NCBI GenBank assembly: GCA_963752915.1
Contig: CAVVZZ010000002.1
Span: 434,001-498,000, forward strand
Length of the DNA stretch: 64,000 bases
Origin: DATJPR01 sp963752915
GTDB taxonomy: Bacteria > Bacteroidota > Ignavibacteria > UBA10030 > UBA6906
Direction: 5' to 3'
Of this stretch, positions 8,977 to 17,687 are shown piece by piece. The notes beneath the pieces were generated by a model. The model ran no database searches, had not been told where the DNA came from, and was given only the letters and a program-made list of their open reading frames with translations. The translations under genes were made by a program, and so were the position numbers. The first letter of the stretch is position 1, and every line of letters starts with the position of its first letter.

Positions 8977-10479
8977 ATGGAATCACCGGAGAGGCGTGAT
9001 GCTCCGCTCGAACTATCCCAGGATGAGTTCCGCCGCGCTGGTCACGTTCTGGTCGACCGCATCGCTGATCACCTGGCATGGATTCAAGACCGTTCCAATC
9101 CCGTGACGCGGGCCGAGTCACCGGAACAGGTCCGCTCCCTTCTCGGGCGCGGCGGCATGCCTCAATTCGGGACATCAGCGGAACGGCTGCTGGAGGAAAC
9201 CGCCGGAGTCCTTTTCGATCATTCGCTTTTCAACGGACATCCGCGATTCTGGGGCTATGTAACCTCTTCGCCTGCGTCGATCGGCGTTCTCGGAGATATG
9301 CTGGCTGCAACTATCAATGCCAACGTCGGTGCATACGCGCTCTCGCCTGTCGCTACCGAAATCGAGCGACAGACCGTTCGGTGGATCGCGGAGCTGATCG
9401 GGTATGCGCCTGGGTGCGGCGGACTGCTTGTAAGCGGCGGCAATATGGCGAATTTCGTCTGCTTCCTGGCCGCACGAAAGGCGAAAATTCCATGGGATGT
9501 CCGGACCACTGGTGTGGCCCCGTCCAACGGTCAGGCTCCACGGATGTACTGCTCAGCAGAGACGCATACGTGGATCCAGAAGGCGGCGGACCTTTTCGGT
9601 TTTGGCAGCGATGCTGTCGCCTGGATACCGGCCGACAACGATCAACGGATGAACGTCGCTGCGCTCGAGAAGCGAATCGCCGATGACCGGTCAAAAGGAA
9701 TGCTTCCGTTTCTGGTCATCGGCACGGCGGGGACTGTCGGGACAGGAGCGGTAGACCCGCTTGAAGAGATTGGGAACCTCTGCAAACGTGAAGGACTATG
9801 GTTCCATGTCGACGGCGCCTATGGCGGGTTCGCCGCGATCCTCCCTGAAAGCCCACCCGACTTTCATGCATTCCACCTCGCCGACTCTGTCGCCGTGGAT
9901 CCGCATAAATGGCTCTACGCGCCGCTGGAAGCGGGGTGCGCACTGGTCAAGGACCCAAAGGCGCTCCTCGAAACCTTCAGCTATCATCCCGAGTACTACC
10001 ACTTTGATGAACATGCTGACGAGGAGCTGACGAATTTCTATGAGCTTGGCCTCCAGAATTCGAGAGGATTTCGAGCCTTAAAAGTCTGGCTTGCGTTGCG
10101 GCAGGCGGGCCGCGAGGGATATGTTCGCATGATCCGGGACGACTGCGCGATCGCGCGTCACCTTCACGTCGCGCTGAAGGACTTCCACGAGATTGAAGCG
10201 ATGACCCACCATCTGAGCATCACAACGTTTCGATATGTTCCGATGGATTTGCGTCCGAAGGCGGCAGCCGAGAACGAGTATCTCAATAAGCTGAATACCG
10301 AAATCCTATCCCGCATCCAGGCAAGCGGCAAGGCGTATCCGTCAAACGCGCTTGTCGACGGGATCTTCGGTATCCGCGTCTGCGTCGTCAATTTTCGGTC
10401 GACGGTTGAAGACGTCCTGGCCCTCCCTCCGCTTGTCGTTGCCACCGGCAGGGAAGTTGATCATGAAATGCGCAATTAA
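8977..10479 (+). CDS. Pyridoxal-phosphate-dependent decarboxylase, aromatic-L-amino-acid decarboxylase family
   Basis: About 500 residues, the full length of group II PLP decarboxylases. The PLP region is clear: FHVDGAYGGFAAI contains the Asp that contacts the pyridine nitrogen, and SVAVDPHKWLYAPLEAG contains the Schiff-base Lys. The N-terminal HPRFWGYVTSSP motif binds substrate carboxylate in this family. ATG 8977 was chosen because it lies about eight bases after GGAGAG; the upstream TTG at 8950 lacks such a site. Likely products are amines from tryptophan, tyrosine or phenylalanine, or possibly from glutamate-like substrates; motif reading cannot separate these. Confidence 0.92.
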   Translation: MESPERRDAPLELSQDEFRRAGHVLVDRIADHLAWIQDRSNPVTRAESPEQVRSLLGRGGMPQFGTSAERLLEETAGVLFDHSLFNGHPRFWGYVTSSPASIGVLGDMLAATINANVGAYALSPVATEIERQTVRWIAELIGYAPGCGGLLVSGGNMANFVCFLAARKAKIPWDVRTTGVAPSNGQAPRMYCSAETHTWIQKAADLFGFGSDAVAWIPADNDQRMNVAALEKRIADDRSKGMLPFLVIGTAGTVGTGAVDPLEEIGNLCKREGLWFHVDGAYGGFAAILPESPPDFHAFHLADSVAVDPHKWLYAPLEAGCALVKDPKALLETFSYHPEYYHFDEHADEELTNFYELGLQNSRGFRALKVWLALRQAGREGYVRMIRDDCAIARHLHVALKDFHEIEAMTHHLSITTFRYVPMDLRPKAAAENEYLNKLNTEILSRIQASGKAYPSNALVDGIFGIRVCVVNFRSTVEDVLALPPLVVATGREVDHEMRN

Positions 10480-10524
10480 AATTCGTCACAGTGCGAATCC
10501 CTCATCACTGAAAGGAACTCTTTC

Positions 10525-10929
10525 GTGGAAGTCCATATAAATTTCCTTGCAATCCTTGTTGCAGCGATCGCAAACTACGTTATCGCGACGATCTGGTATG
10601 CGGCAATTTTTCCGAAGACCTGGTCGAAGCTCACCGGCATCACGGAGATGAAACCGGCGCCGTTGAATATCGTCCTGATGTTCATCGGATCGCTGGTGCT
10701 CAGCTTCGTGCTCTACCATTCGATCGTTTTCGGGAACGCGTTCTTTCACACCGGCGGCGTGGCGGGCGGACTCATGGGAGGCTTCCACGGGTGGCTCGGC
10801 TTCATAGCGCCCGTGACGCTGAGCACGAAACTTTACGAAAAGAAACCCTGGGGACTCTGGCTGCTGGACAACGGGTTCTGGCTGATCTCGCTGCTGGTTA
10901 TGGGCGTCATTCTTTCCGTGTGGATGTGA
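10525..10929 (+). CDS. DUF1761 small membrane protein
   Basis: A 134-residue integral membrane protein with about four predicted spans. It has the family opening NFLAILVAAIANYVIATIWY, with the IWY and FPKTW residues that mark DUF1761, and the glycine-rich GGFHGWLGF segment later. It starts with GTG, nine bases after an AAAGGA site. The function of DUF1761 is unknown. Its stop is one base before the GTG of the following serine hydrolase gene, so translation of the two is likely coupled. Confidence 0.88.
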   Translation: MEVHINFLAILVAAIANYVIATIWYAAIFPKTWSKLTGITEMKPAPLNIVLMFIGSLVLSFVLYHSIVFGNAFFHTGGVAGGLMGGFHGWLGFIAPVTLSTKLYEKKPWGLWLLDNGFWLISLLVMGVILSVWM

Positions 10930-10930
10930 A

Positions 10931-12076
10931 GTGAAAAACCGCCTTCGGCTGATTGCGCTGCTTCCCGCTCTCTGGATCAGCGCCGGAAAATCCTATCTTC
11001 TCGGTCAGGAATCACGGCCTCCCCTCCCGGTCATTCACGCATCGCCGTTCGCCAACCTGCTCGATTCGCTCCGGTATTCACTCGACGTCCCCGCCCTCGC
11101 AGGGGCGATTGTGACCGACGAAACCATCGTCGAGGCTCAGGCGGTCGGCTGTCGTAGATATTGCGGGTCGACGAATGTCACGATTGAAGACCGGTTCCAC
11201 CTGGGTTCGGAGACGAAGGCATTCACCGCAATGTTGCTCGGTGTCCTCGTCGATCAAGGGTTGGTGGACTGGACAACAACGCTCTCGACGATCTTCCCGC
11301 AGCACGCGGCGTCAATGCGGTCGGAATACCGCGATGTTACCGTGCGCGATGTTCTTTCTCACAGCGCCGGCTTCATGTGCGACCCGGGGCTGACGTACCT
11401 TGCAGGAACGCCCAAAGAAGAACGCGCGGTGGTTGTTGCCTGGGCTCTCACACAGCAGCCGGTGACCGCGCGAGGCCATTATCTCTACAGCAATATGGGA
11501 TACATCGTAGCAGGTGCCATCGTCGAACAGTTGACCGGCCGCCCGTTTGAAGATCTGCTGTTTGAGCGCATCCTCGGGCCGCTCGGAATCACAACGGCGG
11601 GGTTCGGCCCCATGGGGACGCCGGGGTTGGAAGATCAGCCCCTTCAACATAAGTATAACCACACACCGGTCGAACCGACGCCGGAGGCGGATAACCCCCC
11701 GATCTACGGCCCCGCGGGAAGATTGCACATGGCGATCGGTGGTTGGGCGAAATTCATCAGATGGGTTCTTGCCGCGGAAGCGGGACACCAGACACTGTTG
11801 AAGCCCGCCACTGCGGCGATGCTGACGACCGCAGTAGTCCCCGACGACAGCGGCGGCTTCTACGCGTTGGGATGGGGAGTATCGAATCAGGCGCTTTCAG
11901 GAGGAAGGACTCTCACGCATGCAGGCAGCAATACCCTCAACTATGCCATCGCCTGGTTAGCTCCGGAAAAACATTTCGGTGTCATTGTCGCCGCGAATCA
12001 AGGAGCCGCGCCATCCACGAACCCGATCAATGCGGCAGCGACGAGGATGATTCAATATTATCTGAACGGTCGATAG
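10931..12076 (+). CDS. Serine hydrolase, class C beta-lactamase family (second copy)
   Basis: A 381-residue exported serine hydrolase. A signal-like hydrophobic N-terminus (LIALLPALWISAG) precedes the mature domain. Catalytic SETK is at 93-96, the Tyr-Ser-Asn motif at 186-188, and THAGSN stands at the KTG/HxG position. The GTG start immediately follows the DUF1761 stop, with no separate ribosome site needed if coupled. The substrate is unknown: the family spans beta-lactamases, D-aminopeptidases and esterases. Confidence 0.9.
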   Translation: MKNRLRLIALLPALWISAGKSYLLGQESRPPLPVIHASPFANLLDSLRYSLDVPALAGAIVTDETIVEAQAVGCRRYCGSTNVTIEDRFHLGSETKAFTAMLLGVLVDQGLVDWTTTLSTIFPQHAASMRSEYRDVTVRDVLSHSAGFMCDPGLTYLAGTPKEERAVVVAWALTQQPVTARGHYLYSNMGYIVAGAIVEQLTGRPFEDLLFERILGPLGITTAGFGPMGTPGLEDQPLQHKYNHTPVEPTPEADNPPIYGPAGRLHMAIGGWAKFIRWVLAAEAGHQTLLKPATAAMLTTAVVPDDSGGFYALGWGVSNQALSGGRTLTHAGSNTLNYAIAWLAPEKHFGVIVAANQGAAPSTNPINAAATRMIQYYLNGR

Positions 12077-12757
12077 TTTCCCACTGTATCCTGGATTCTT
12101 GTGGTGGAGACTCACACGGGCAGCTAAGCCGACCATCACCTACTACGGGATCTGTTGCCAGAGGCCGGCTGTTTGAGACCATCGCAGGAGAATCACTTGC
12201 TTCTCGGATATCTCAACGATGCGCTCCTTCGCATTTGATGATCTGTTCATCGTCCACCCCCCTGTCTCTTACTGACTCGTCTCCACCACAATCCACGAAA
12301 ATATTAGAGTTCGAGCGCCTGAAATCTTTGTGATCTGAACATTCCTACAATTGCGACCGCGAATTTTCTTCACTTCGTTAATTCTCGCCCGATGATGCTC
12401 GTGCATGTCGACAAAGATCTGTCCACGCCTCGCCGCATTTGTGTGTAATCAAGATGCTTAGTACTTTGAATTGTGCGGTTCGCCTAATGTCACAAACACA
12501 TCTTTCGACATGGAGGCGAAGTGCTCGTGTACCACTTTTCAATACCGATGGGGGAGGATTCGCATGATACGCATGCAGCTCGCCGATCGTCTTGATTGTA
12601 TTTTGTTCCTCCTACTCGAAGAACTCTCCCCTGAAAACCACTCGCCCGTTTTGCAGTCATCACGCATGCTCGATTCCATCTGGAAGTTGAATACACTGGA
12701 TGCTTACCTCTTGCATCGACGAGCGCTCCTGTAGCTCCTCATTTCCCGGAGATGATC
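12077..12757. other. Long intergenic stretch without recognisable genes
   Basis: About 680 bases between the serine hydrolase and the secreted FG-GAP gene. Short open frames exist on both strands, for example 12471-12734, but they have no ribosome site or family-like sequence. No tRNA, repeat or convincing hairpin was seen. It presumably holds the promoter of the FG-GAP gene, but no clear promoter could be picked by eye. Confidence 0.6.
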
Positions 12758-15292
12758 ATGAATCGATCCTCTTTAGCCTTACACGCCTCCCTTGTGTTTT
12801 TGCTTCTCCCCGTCACTCTCGCTTTTGGCCAGACCCCTTACTGGCACACTGCAGGAGGTCCTGATAACCGAGTCCAAGCGATCCTATGTGACGACGACGA
12901 TGTTGTCTACTGTGGTGCCGACAGTGGTTTGCTTCGCCTTGAACGTAGCGGCACCTGGTCATGGGTGAACACGACAGAAAGTGTGAATGTAATTCTGAAC
13001 AATAGAAAAGGAACACTATTCGCAGGGACTTCGGGGCACGGACTCCTTGAATCGAGCGACCGTGGCAGTACCTGGCTCCCTTCCTCGCTTGAAAACAAAA
13101 ATGTCTGGTCCATGGCTGCTGGTACTGCTCTCTGGGCGGGTTCAGACGGCGCGATCTTCAAATCAACTGACGCAGGCCTTAGCTGGTTGGAAGCCAGTGT
13201 CGGGACGGACGAGATTCTGTCCATAGCTCTGAAACGCGGTGGCTATGTGTTCGCCGGCTCTTATGGAGGCGGTGTCTATCGCATCACGGGCCAGGACAGT
13301 GTGTGGACGAAGTGCTCCTCGGGCCTTGTCAATGAGCGGGTGCAAACGGTGATCGTGCATCCAAACGGCGATGTCTTTGCAGGTACCGATTCAGGCGTGT
13401 TCCGCTCATCGGACAACGCCTTGACGTGGCAACAAGCCGGATTTCCAGGCCTTTCGACTGCCGTGCACGCACTCGTCGCGGATCACCACGGCATTCTTTA
13501 CGCCGCGACCTATCAGGGAGTGTATTCCTCCACAAACCTGGGACAGATTTGGTCGCCGCTCAAGGATGGACTGCCGGATGAATCGATGGGAGCCCTGGCG
13601 CTCGACGCCCATGATACCCTGTGGGTTGGAGCATGGGGGAGTGGCGTGTTCAAGGGATCGCAGCCGGTGGAACAAGGCCCGGACAGAATCTCCGGCACCT
13701 GGCCAGCGGGACAATTCGGTGCGACGGTGGCGCTGGCGGATCTCAACGGAGATGGATGGAAGGACCTGGTGGTCGGAGCGCCGTATGCCGGGATCAACGG
13801 AGACTCGTCGGGCGCCGTGTACATCTACTACGGTGGAAAGCAGCTCTCCAGCAAACCGGACCTCTTACTGATCGGACCCCGGCGATACGACATGTTTGGA
13901 TCTTCCCTTGCCAATGCGGGTGATTTCAACGGAGATGGATACGACGATCTGATCGTGGGTGCCCCGACTTGGTGGTGGGAGACTGCGGATAGCGTGCAGG
14001 ATCACGTTGGCAAAGCTTACATCTTCTTCGGAGGGCCAACGATGAAACAGACTCCCGATCTGATATTGACTGACGGCGAGGCTCGAGCGATGTTCGGCTG
14101 CTCCGTTACGGGAGGGGGAGACATCAACAAGGACGGCTACGATGACATTATTGTGGGGGCAAGAAAAGGAACCTACAGTCCACTCGCTCCTCCAGGGTGT
14201 GGAGCTGCATATATTTATCTGGGTGGTGGGATCCCTGACGAGAAAGCAGACATGGTTTTTGGGGTTCGAACCCCAACCGTGGACTTTGGCTATTCCGTAG
14301 CTGAAGTCGGAGACTGGAACGGAGACGGCTACTGCGACTTTGCCGTGGCTCAATATTGGGGATTTGATCCTGGTGATCCAGGATCAGTCAGAGTGTATCG
14401 GGGCACGGATTCCTTGGGCACTCAGAACTTTGCAGGTCTTTTTGCCGATCCTTACACATACCGAGGGGCGGATGAGTTCGGTTCTTCCATCAGCCACGGG
14501 GACTTCAACGGAGACGGTTTCACCGATCTTCTCATCGGGGCACCCATGGACGTTAATCCCAATGAGGTCAGTGCAGGTCCGACACCTCTCGCGAAAGCTC
14601 TTATCTTTCCCGGAGCGGATTCGGTGAGCAGCAATCCCAAGCTTATCCTCAGCCCACAACGACCGAAGACAGCATTCGGGATGTCGGTCTGCGCAATCGG
14701 CGATGTAGACGGAGACGGGTTTGACGACTTCCTGATCGGCGCGCCCACCGATTCGCTGTTGAACGACAACGGTGCCGGGACAATCTATCTCTATTACGGC
14801 AATGCTTCGCTCGACACCCTGAGGAGCAAGCCCTTCCCCGCGTACGCGGCATTTGACCAGTGGGGGTCTTCCATCGCGGGCGTGACCGATCTCAATGGGG
14901 ACGGACAACTGGAAATGATCGTGGGCGCCCCGGGGAACGACCCTGGAGGGACGTTTCCCGGCCGCGTGTATTTCGTCAAAACGGATTTTGTGACATCCGT
15001 GCACGCGAAGGAGAACGGGCGTGAACGGCCTACGTTCCGGCTCTATCAAAACTACCCGAACCCCTTCAATCCGACGACCGCGGTCAGTGCTCAGTGGTCA
15101 GTAGCCAGCGACATCCATCTTATCGTCTTCGACATCCTGGGTCGAGAAGTGGCCGTACTGGCAAATGGCCGCTACCCTGCCGGCAAATACTCGTTCACAT
15201 TCAACGCGAAAAACCTTGCTAGCGGAGTATACTTCTGCAGACTCAAGGCTAACGACTTCGTCCAAACGCTGAAGCTCTTGTTGATTCGCTAG
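12758..15292 (+). CDS. Secreted beta-propeller / FG-GAP repeat protein with T9SS sorting domain
   Basis: An 844-residue exported protein. A signal peptide (LVFLLLPVTLAFGQ) leads into about 280 residues of BNR/Ycf48-like propeller repeats (SGLLRLERSGTWSWV, repeated DRGSTW and GVFRSSD units). Then come six or seven integrin-alpha-like FG-GAP repeats, each with a calcium-binding DxNxDGxxD loop (DLNGDGWKDLVVGAP, DFNGDGYDDLIVGAP). The C-terminus is a type IX sorting domain (LYQNYPNPFNPTT, then GREVAVLANGRYPAGKYSF). It should be secreted by the Por system and displayed or released. The ATG at 12758 has a CCGGAG site; the ATG six bases earlier has none. Its ligand is unknown. Confidence 0.92.
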   Translation: MNRSSLALHASLVFLLLPVTLAFGQTPYWHTAGGPDNRVQAILCDDDDVVYCGADSGLLRLERSGTWSWVNTTESVNVILNNRKGTLFAGTSGHGLLESSDRGSTWLPSSLENKNVWSMAAGTALWAGSDGAIFKSTDAGLSWLEASVGTDEILSIALKRGGYVFAGSYGGGVYRITGQDSVWTKCSSGLVNERVQTVIVHPNGDVFAGTDSGVFRSSDNALTWQQAGFPGLSTAVHALVADHHGILYAATYQGVYSSTNLGQIWSPLKDGLPDESMGALALDAHDTLWVGAWGSGVFKGSQPVEQGPDRISGTWPAGQFGATVALADLNGDGWKDLVVGAPYAGINGDSSGAVYIYYGGKQLSSKPDLLLIGPRRYDMFGSSLANAGDFNGDGYDDLIVGAPTWWWETADSVQDHVGKAYIFFGGPTMKQTPDLILTDGEARAMFGCSVTGGGDINKDGYDDIIVGARKGTYSPLAPPGCGAAYIYLGGGIPDEKADMVFGVRTPTVDFGYSVAEVGDWNGDGYCDFAVAQYWGFDPGDPGSVRVYRGTDSLGTQNFAGLFADPYTYRGADEFGSSISHGDFNGDGFTDLLIGAPMDVNPNEVSAGPTPLAKALIFPGADSVSSNPKLILSPQRPKTAFGMSVCAIGDVDGDGFDDFLIGAPTDSLLNDNGAGTIYLYYGNASLDTLRSKPFPAYAAFDQWGSSIAGVTDLNGDGQLEMIVGAPGNDPGGTFPGRVYFVKTDFVTSVHAKENGRERPTFRLYQNYPNPFNPTTAVSAQWSVASDIHLIVFDILGREVAVLANGRYPAGKYSFTFNAKNLASGVYFCRLKANDFVQTLKLLLIR

Positions 15293-15327
15293 TCGAATCG
15301 GCTTGTATTTTGCGGAGAACATCAGGA

Positions 15328-15399
15328 GGCGCCGCGCGGATTCGAACAACAAAGAAAAGATTTCGAAGACCTTTCCCCTGAATCCTCGGGCACGGCGCC
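15328..15399. other. Structured inverted-repeat element between convergent genes
   Basis: Two nested stems can form: GGCGCCG at 15328-15334 with CGGCGCC at 15393-15399, and inside it GGATTC at 15338-15343 with GAATCC at 15380-15385. It lies between the end of the FG-GAP gene and the end of metY, where a transcription terminator would be expected. There is no U-tract, so it may be a non-canonical terminator, a processed RNA end or a decayed structured RNA. It does not fold as a tRNA. Confidence 0.4.
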
Positions 15400-15440
15400 C
15401 CTGTGTGGCCCGCACGTTGCGGCGTGGCCAGCGTCCCTCG

Positions 15441-16776
15441 TTATGCCGGAACCGTTGTCCTCACATTTTCCAAAGCGATCTCAAAATCCTCGATGATGTC
15501 ATCAATGTGCTCGAGGCCCACCGAGACACGCACCAGTTCGGGCGTTACGCCTGATTCCCGTTGCTCTTTTTCACTGAGCTGTTGATGCGTCGTTGACGCT
15601 GGGTGAATCACGAGAGTCTTCGCATCACCCGACATTCGCCAGGAGGCTTGACAGCTTCAGGTTGTCGATAAATTTCTTTCCCGCCTCAAGCCCTCCCTTG
15701 ATACCGAACACGATGATCCCGCCATACATCCCCTTCCGCAGATACTTCTTTGCACTTTCGTGGTACGGATGGTCTTCAAGGCCGGGATACGACACCCAAT
15801 CGACGAGCGGATGCTTTTTCAGCCAGCGGGCCAGTGTCAGGGAGTTCTGGCAGTGACGCTCGACGCGCAGTGAGAGCGTTTCCAGTCCCTGAAGGAAGAG
15901 GAACGAATTGAATGGACTGAGCGCCGGGCCGAGATCGCGGAGTTGTTCGACCCGGGCGCGGATGATGAACGCGATATTGCCAAACTGACTCTTCGCCCCG
16001 AACGTCTCCCAGAAGTTCAGTCCATGATACCCGGGGCTCGGTTGCGTGAACAACGGGAACTTGCCGCTTCCCCAGTCGAATTTTCCGGAATCGACGATCA
16101 CGCCGCCGATCGACGTGCCGTGTCCTCCGATCCACTTCGTCGCGGAATGGACGACAATGTCCGCCCCGAAATCGATCGGACGTGCGAGGTAGCCGCCGGC
16201 TCCGAACGTGTTGTCAACGATGAGCGGGATCTTGTGTTCATGCGCAAGCGCCGCCAGCGCCGTGAAATCCGGAATGTTCAGTCGCGGGTTCCCGATGGTT
16301 TCGATGTAGAGTGCTTTTGTCTTTGCATCGATGAGCTTCCGGAAATCCTTCGGATCGTCCCCCTCCACAAATTTGACATTGATTCCGAGCCGCGGCAATG
16401 TCACCTTGAATTGATTGTAGGTTCCGCCGTAGAGCAGGCTGGTCGAAACAATATTGTCTCCTGCCTCCGCGATAGTGCTGATGGTGATGAATTGCGCTGC
16501 CTGACCGGAGGCAACTGCAAGAGCGGCCACACCCCCTTCCAGTGCCGCAATGCGTTCCTCGAAGACGGCATTCGTGGGATTCATGATCCGCGTATAAATA
16601 TTCCCGAATTGCTGCAGCGCAAAGAGCGACGCGGCATGCTCAGCGTTGTGAAAGTTGAATGATGACGTTTGATAGATCGGAACCGCTCTCGCGCCCGTCG
16701 TCGGGTCTGCGACCTGGCCTGCATGCAACTGCAGCGTTTCGAACCGGTAATTCCTCTTCTTTCCATTGGTGTTCAT
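15441..16776 (-). CDS. metY: O-acetylhomoserine sulfhydrylase (MetY), interrupted by one frameshift
   Basis: A Cys/Met-metabolism PLP enzyme that makes homocysteine from O-acetylhomoserine and sulfide in the cytoplasm. The start MNTNGKKRNYRFETLQLHAG has an AAGGAG site. The PLP-lysine segment VVHSATKWIGGHG is intact. The first frame ends after LSSLLANVG. The next frame continues without loss as DAKTLVIHPASTTHQQL and runs to the normal C-terminus (SVGLEHIDDIIEDFEIAL). Removing one G from the GGG at 15628-15630 restores a normal protein of about 444 residues. This is either a recent lesion or a sequence error. An attenuator-type leader lies upstream. Confidence 0.88.
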
Positions 16777-16850
16777 GCAACGTTCTCCTTTAGTATAGTG
16801 TGAATTCGAAACTCCTGGGCATTCGAGAGATTGACGCGGCAGATCGCAAC

Positions 16851-16880
16851 AAAAAAAAATCCCCTCAAGACTTCGAGGGG
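16851..16880 (-). terminator. Intrinsic terminator in the metY leader (attenuator)
   Basis: On the minus strand CCCCTC, an eight-base loop and GAGGGG form a hairpin (16880 to 16861), followed at once by a run of nine T (16859-16851). It lies about 75 bases before the metY start, upstream of its ribosome site, so termination here would prevent metY expression. Confidence 0.85.
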
Positions 16881-17018
16881 TGGAAACCTGTTTTGCCGCT
16901 ACACCATTGGTGCTAGTACGTAGGCGGACAACAGCTGCCCCTCGCAAAGGAGAGACAGCGACAACACGCGAGGAGACGTGCAGGGGCAATATGGACTAGC
17001 ATCGCGGACATTGAGATA
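16881..17018 (-). promoter_or_regulatory. Candidate metabolite-sensing leader RNA (riboswitch-like) of metY
   Basis: The leader can form a P1-like stem between CGAGGGG (plus-strand 16938-16944) and CCCCTCG (16874-16880). It encloses a stacked hairpin with pairs CTGTT/AACAG, CCGC/GCGG and CACC/GGTG. The 3' strand of P1 is the 5' strand of the terminator, so P1 and terminator exclude each other. A third element, CCTCGC (16968-16973), can pair with GCGAGG and so release the terminator. This is the logic of a riboswitch or attenuator. The sequence lacks the conserved core of SAM-I, SAM-II or SAH riboswitches. The ligand is unknown. Confidence 0.6.
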
Positions 17019-17024
17019 ATGATT

Positions 17025-17053
17025 CAATTAATTGGTTAACAGTTCAAAGTCAA
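17025..17053 (-). promoter_or_regulatory. Possible metY leader promoter
   Basis: On the minus strand TTGACT (17053-17048) is followed after 17 bases by TAATTG (17030-17025). This would place transcription start near 17018 and give a leader of about 240 nt containing the alternative hairpins. The -10 match is weak and Bacteroidota promoters differ from the E. coli consensus, so this is tentative. Confidence 0.35.
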
Positions 17054-17096
17054 CTTTTGTTCCGTGGGAAAAGGAATTCAGCGCAAATCGCCAAAT

Positions 17097-17669
17097 TCAT
17101 GCATGGGGTGTGTCATCTTTGACATCATCGTACAGGGAGCATTCGGGAAATTCGTCGGAGGGTTTCAGAGCGGGGAAGGAATACCTTCGGGCGAGAGTCT
17201 CACAGGCCTGCACGACGGCGGACGCCACCGGTTCCGAAAGTCCGGCGGATATCGTCTGGGGAATAGACCTGGACTGGCAGGCGAGGACGTTCACCGCTAC
17301 CCCCTTCGCCCTCAGCTCCTTCGCCAGGTTCGCCGTTGGTGCCTGGTGCAATGAGAAATCATCGGCTTTTTCGAGCGGTATTCCGTCGATGGAAATCTCG
17401 AAAATCTCTCCGGGTATCCTATGATCATCGATAGCATCGATGATGACGATCTCGCGCGGAAGAGCGTCGCCGAGACACAGGGTAAAGAGAATCTCGCGCA
17501 CGCCTGTCCCCACATCCATCAGATAGACATCATCCGGGACGGCATAGTCAGCACTCAGCCGCTCAATCACGGCCGGGCCGAATCCGTCATCCCCGAACAG
17601 ACGATTCCCGCATCCGAGGAGAAGAACGGACTTCGTGCAATACGCCGGGAGAAAAGCATTCGCGTCCAT
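17097..17669 (-). CDS. Hydrogenase maturation protease (HyaD/HycI/FrhD family)
   Basis: A 190-residue endopeptidase that removes the C-terminal tail of the [NiFe]-hydrogenase large subunit after nickel insertion. Family features are GCGNRLFGDDGFGP near the N-terminus (nickel-sensing acidic residue), IIDAIDDHRIPGE in the middle and the HQAP segment with the conserved His. It is the last gene of the operon, 18 bp behind the large subunit, and almost certainly processes that subunit. A second protease, 37284-37772, serves the other hydrogenase; the two are clearly divergent, which fits substrate-specific maturation. Confidence 0.9.
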   Translation of the reverse strand: MDANAFLPAYCTKSVLLLGCGNRLFGDDGFGPAVIERLSADYAVPDDVYLMDVGTGVREILFTLCLGDALPREIVIIDAIDDHRIPGEIFEISIDGIPLEKADDFSLHQAPTANLAKELRAKGVAVNVLACQSRSIPQTISAGLSEPVASAVVQACETLARRYSFPALKPSDEFPECSLYDDVKDDTPHA

Positions 17670-17687
17670 GGGTGTCGGGTCGGGGGT

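Noticed and set aside
12471..12734. An 87-codon open frame in the spacer before the FG-GAP gene
   Set aside because: No ribosome site, no family resemblance and biased amino-acid composition; overlapping frames on the other strand are equally open.
15328..15399. Possible tRNA because of a GTTCGAATCC-like segment on the minus strand
   Set aside because: The flanking bases do not pair as a T stem, and no anticodon or D arm can be placed.
16777..17018. Leader of metY as a SAM-I or T-box element
   Set aside because: The conserved SAM-I core and the T-box AGGGUGG sequence are missing; only the general switch logic is supported, so it was kept as an unclassified leader.
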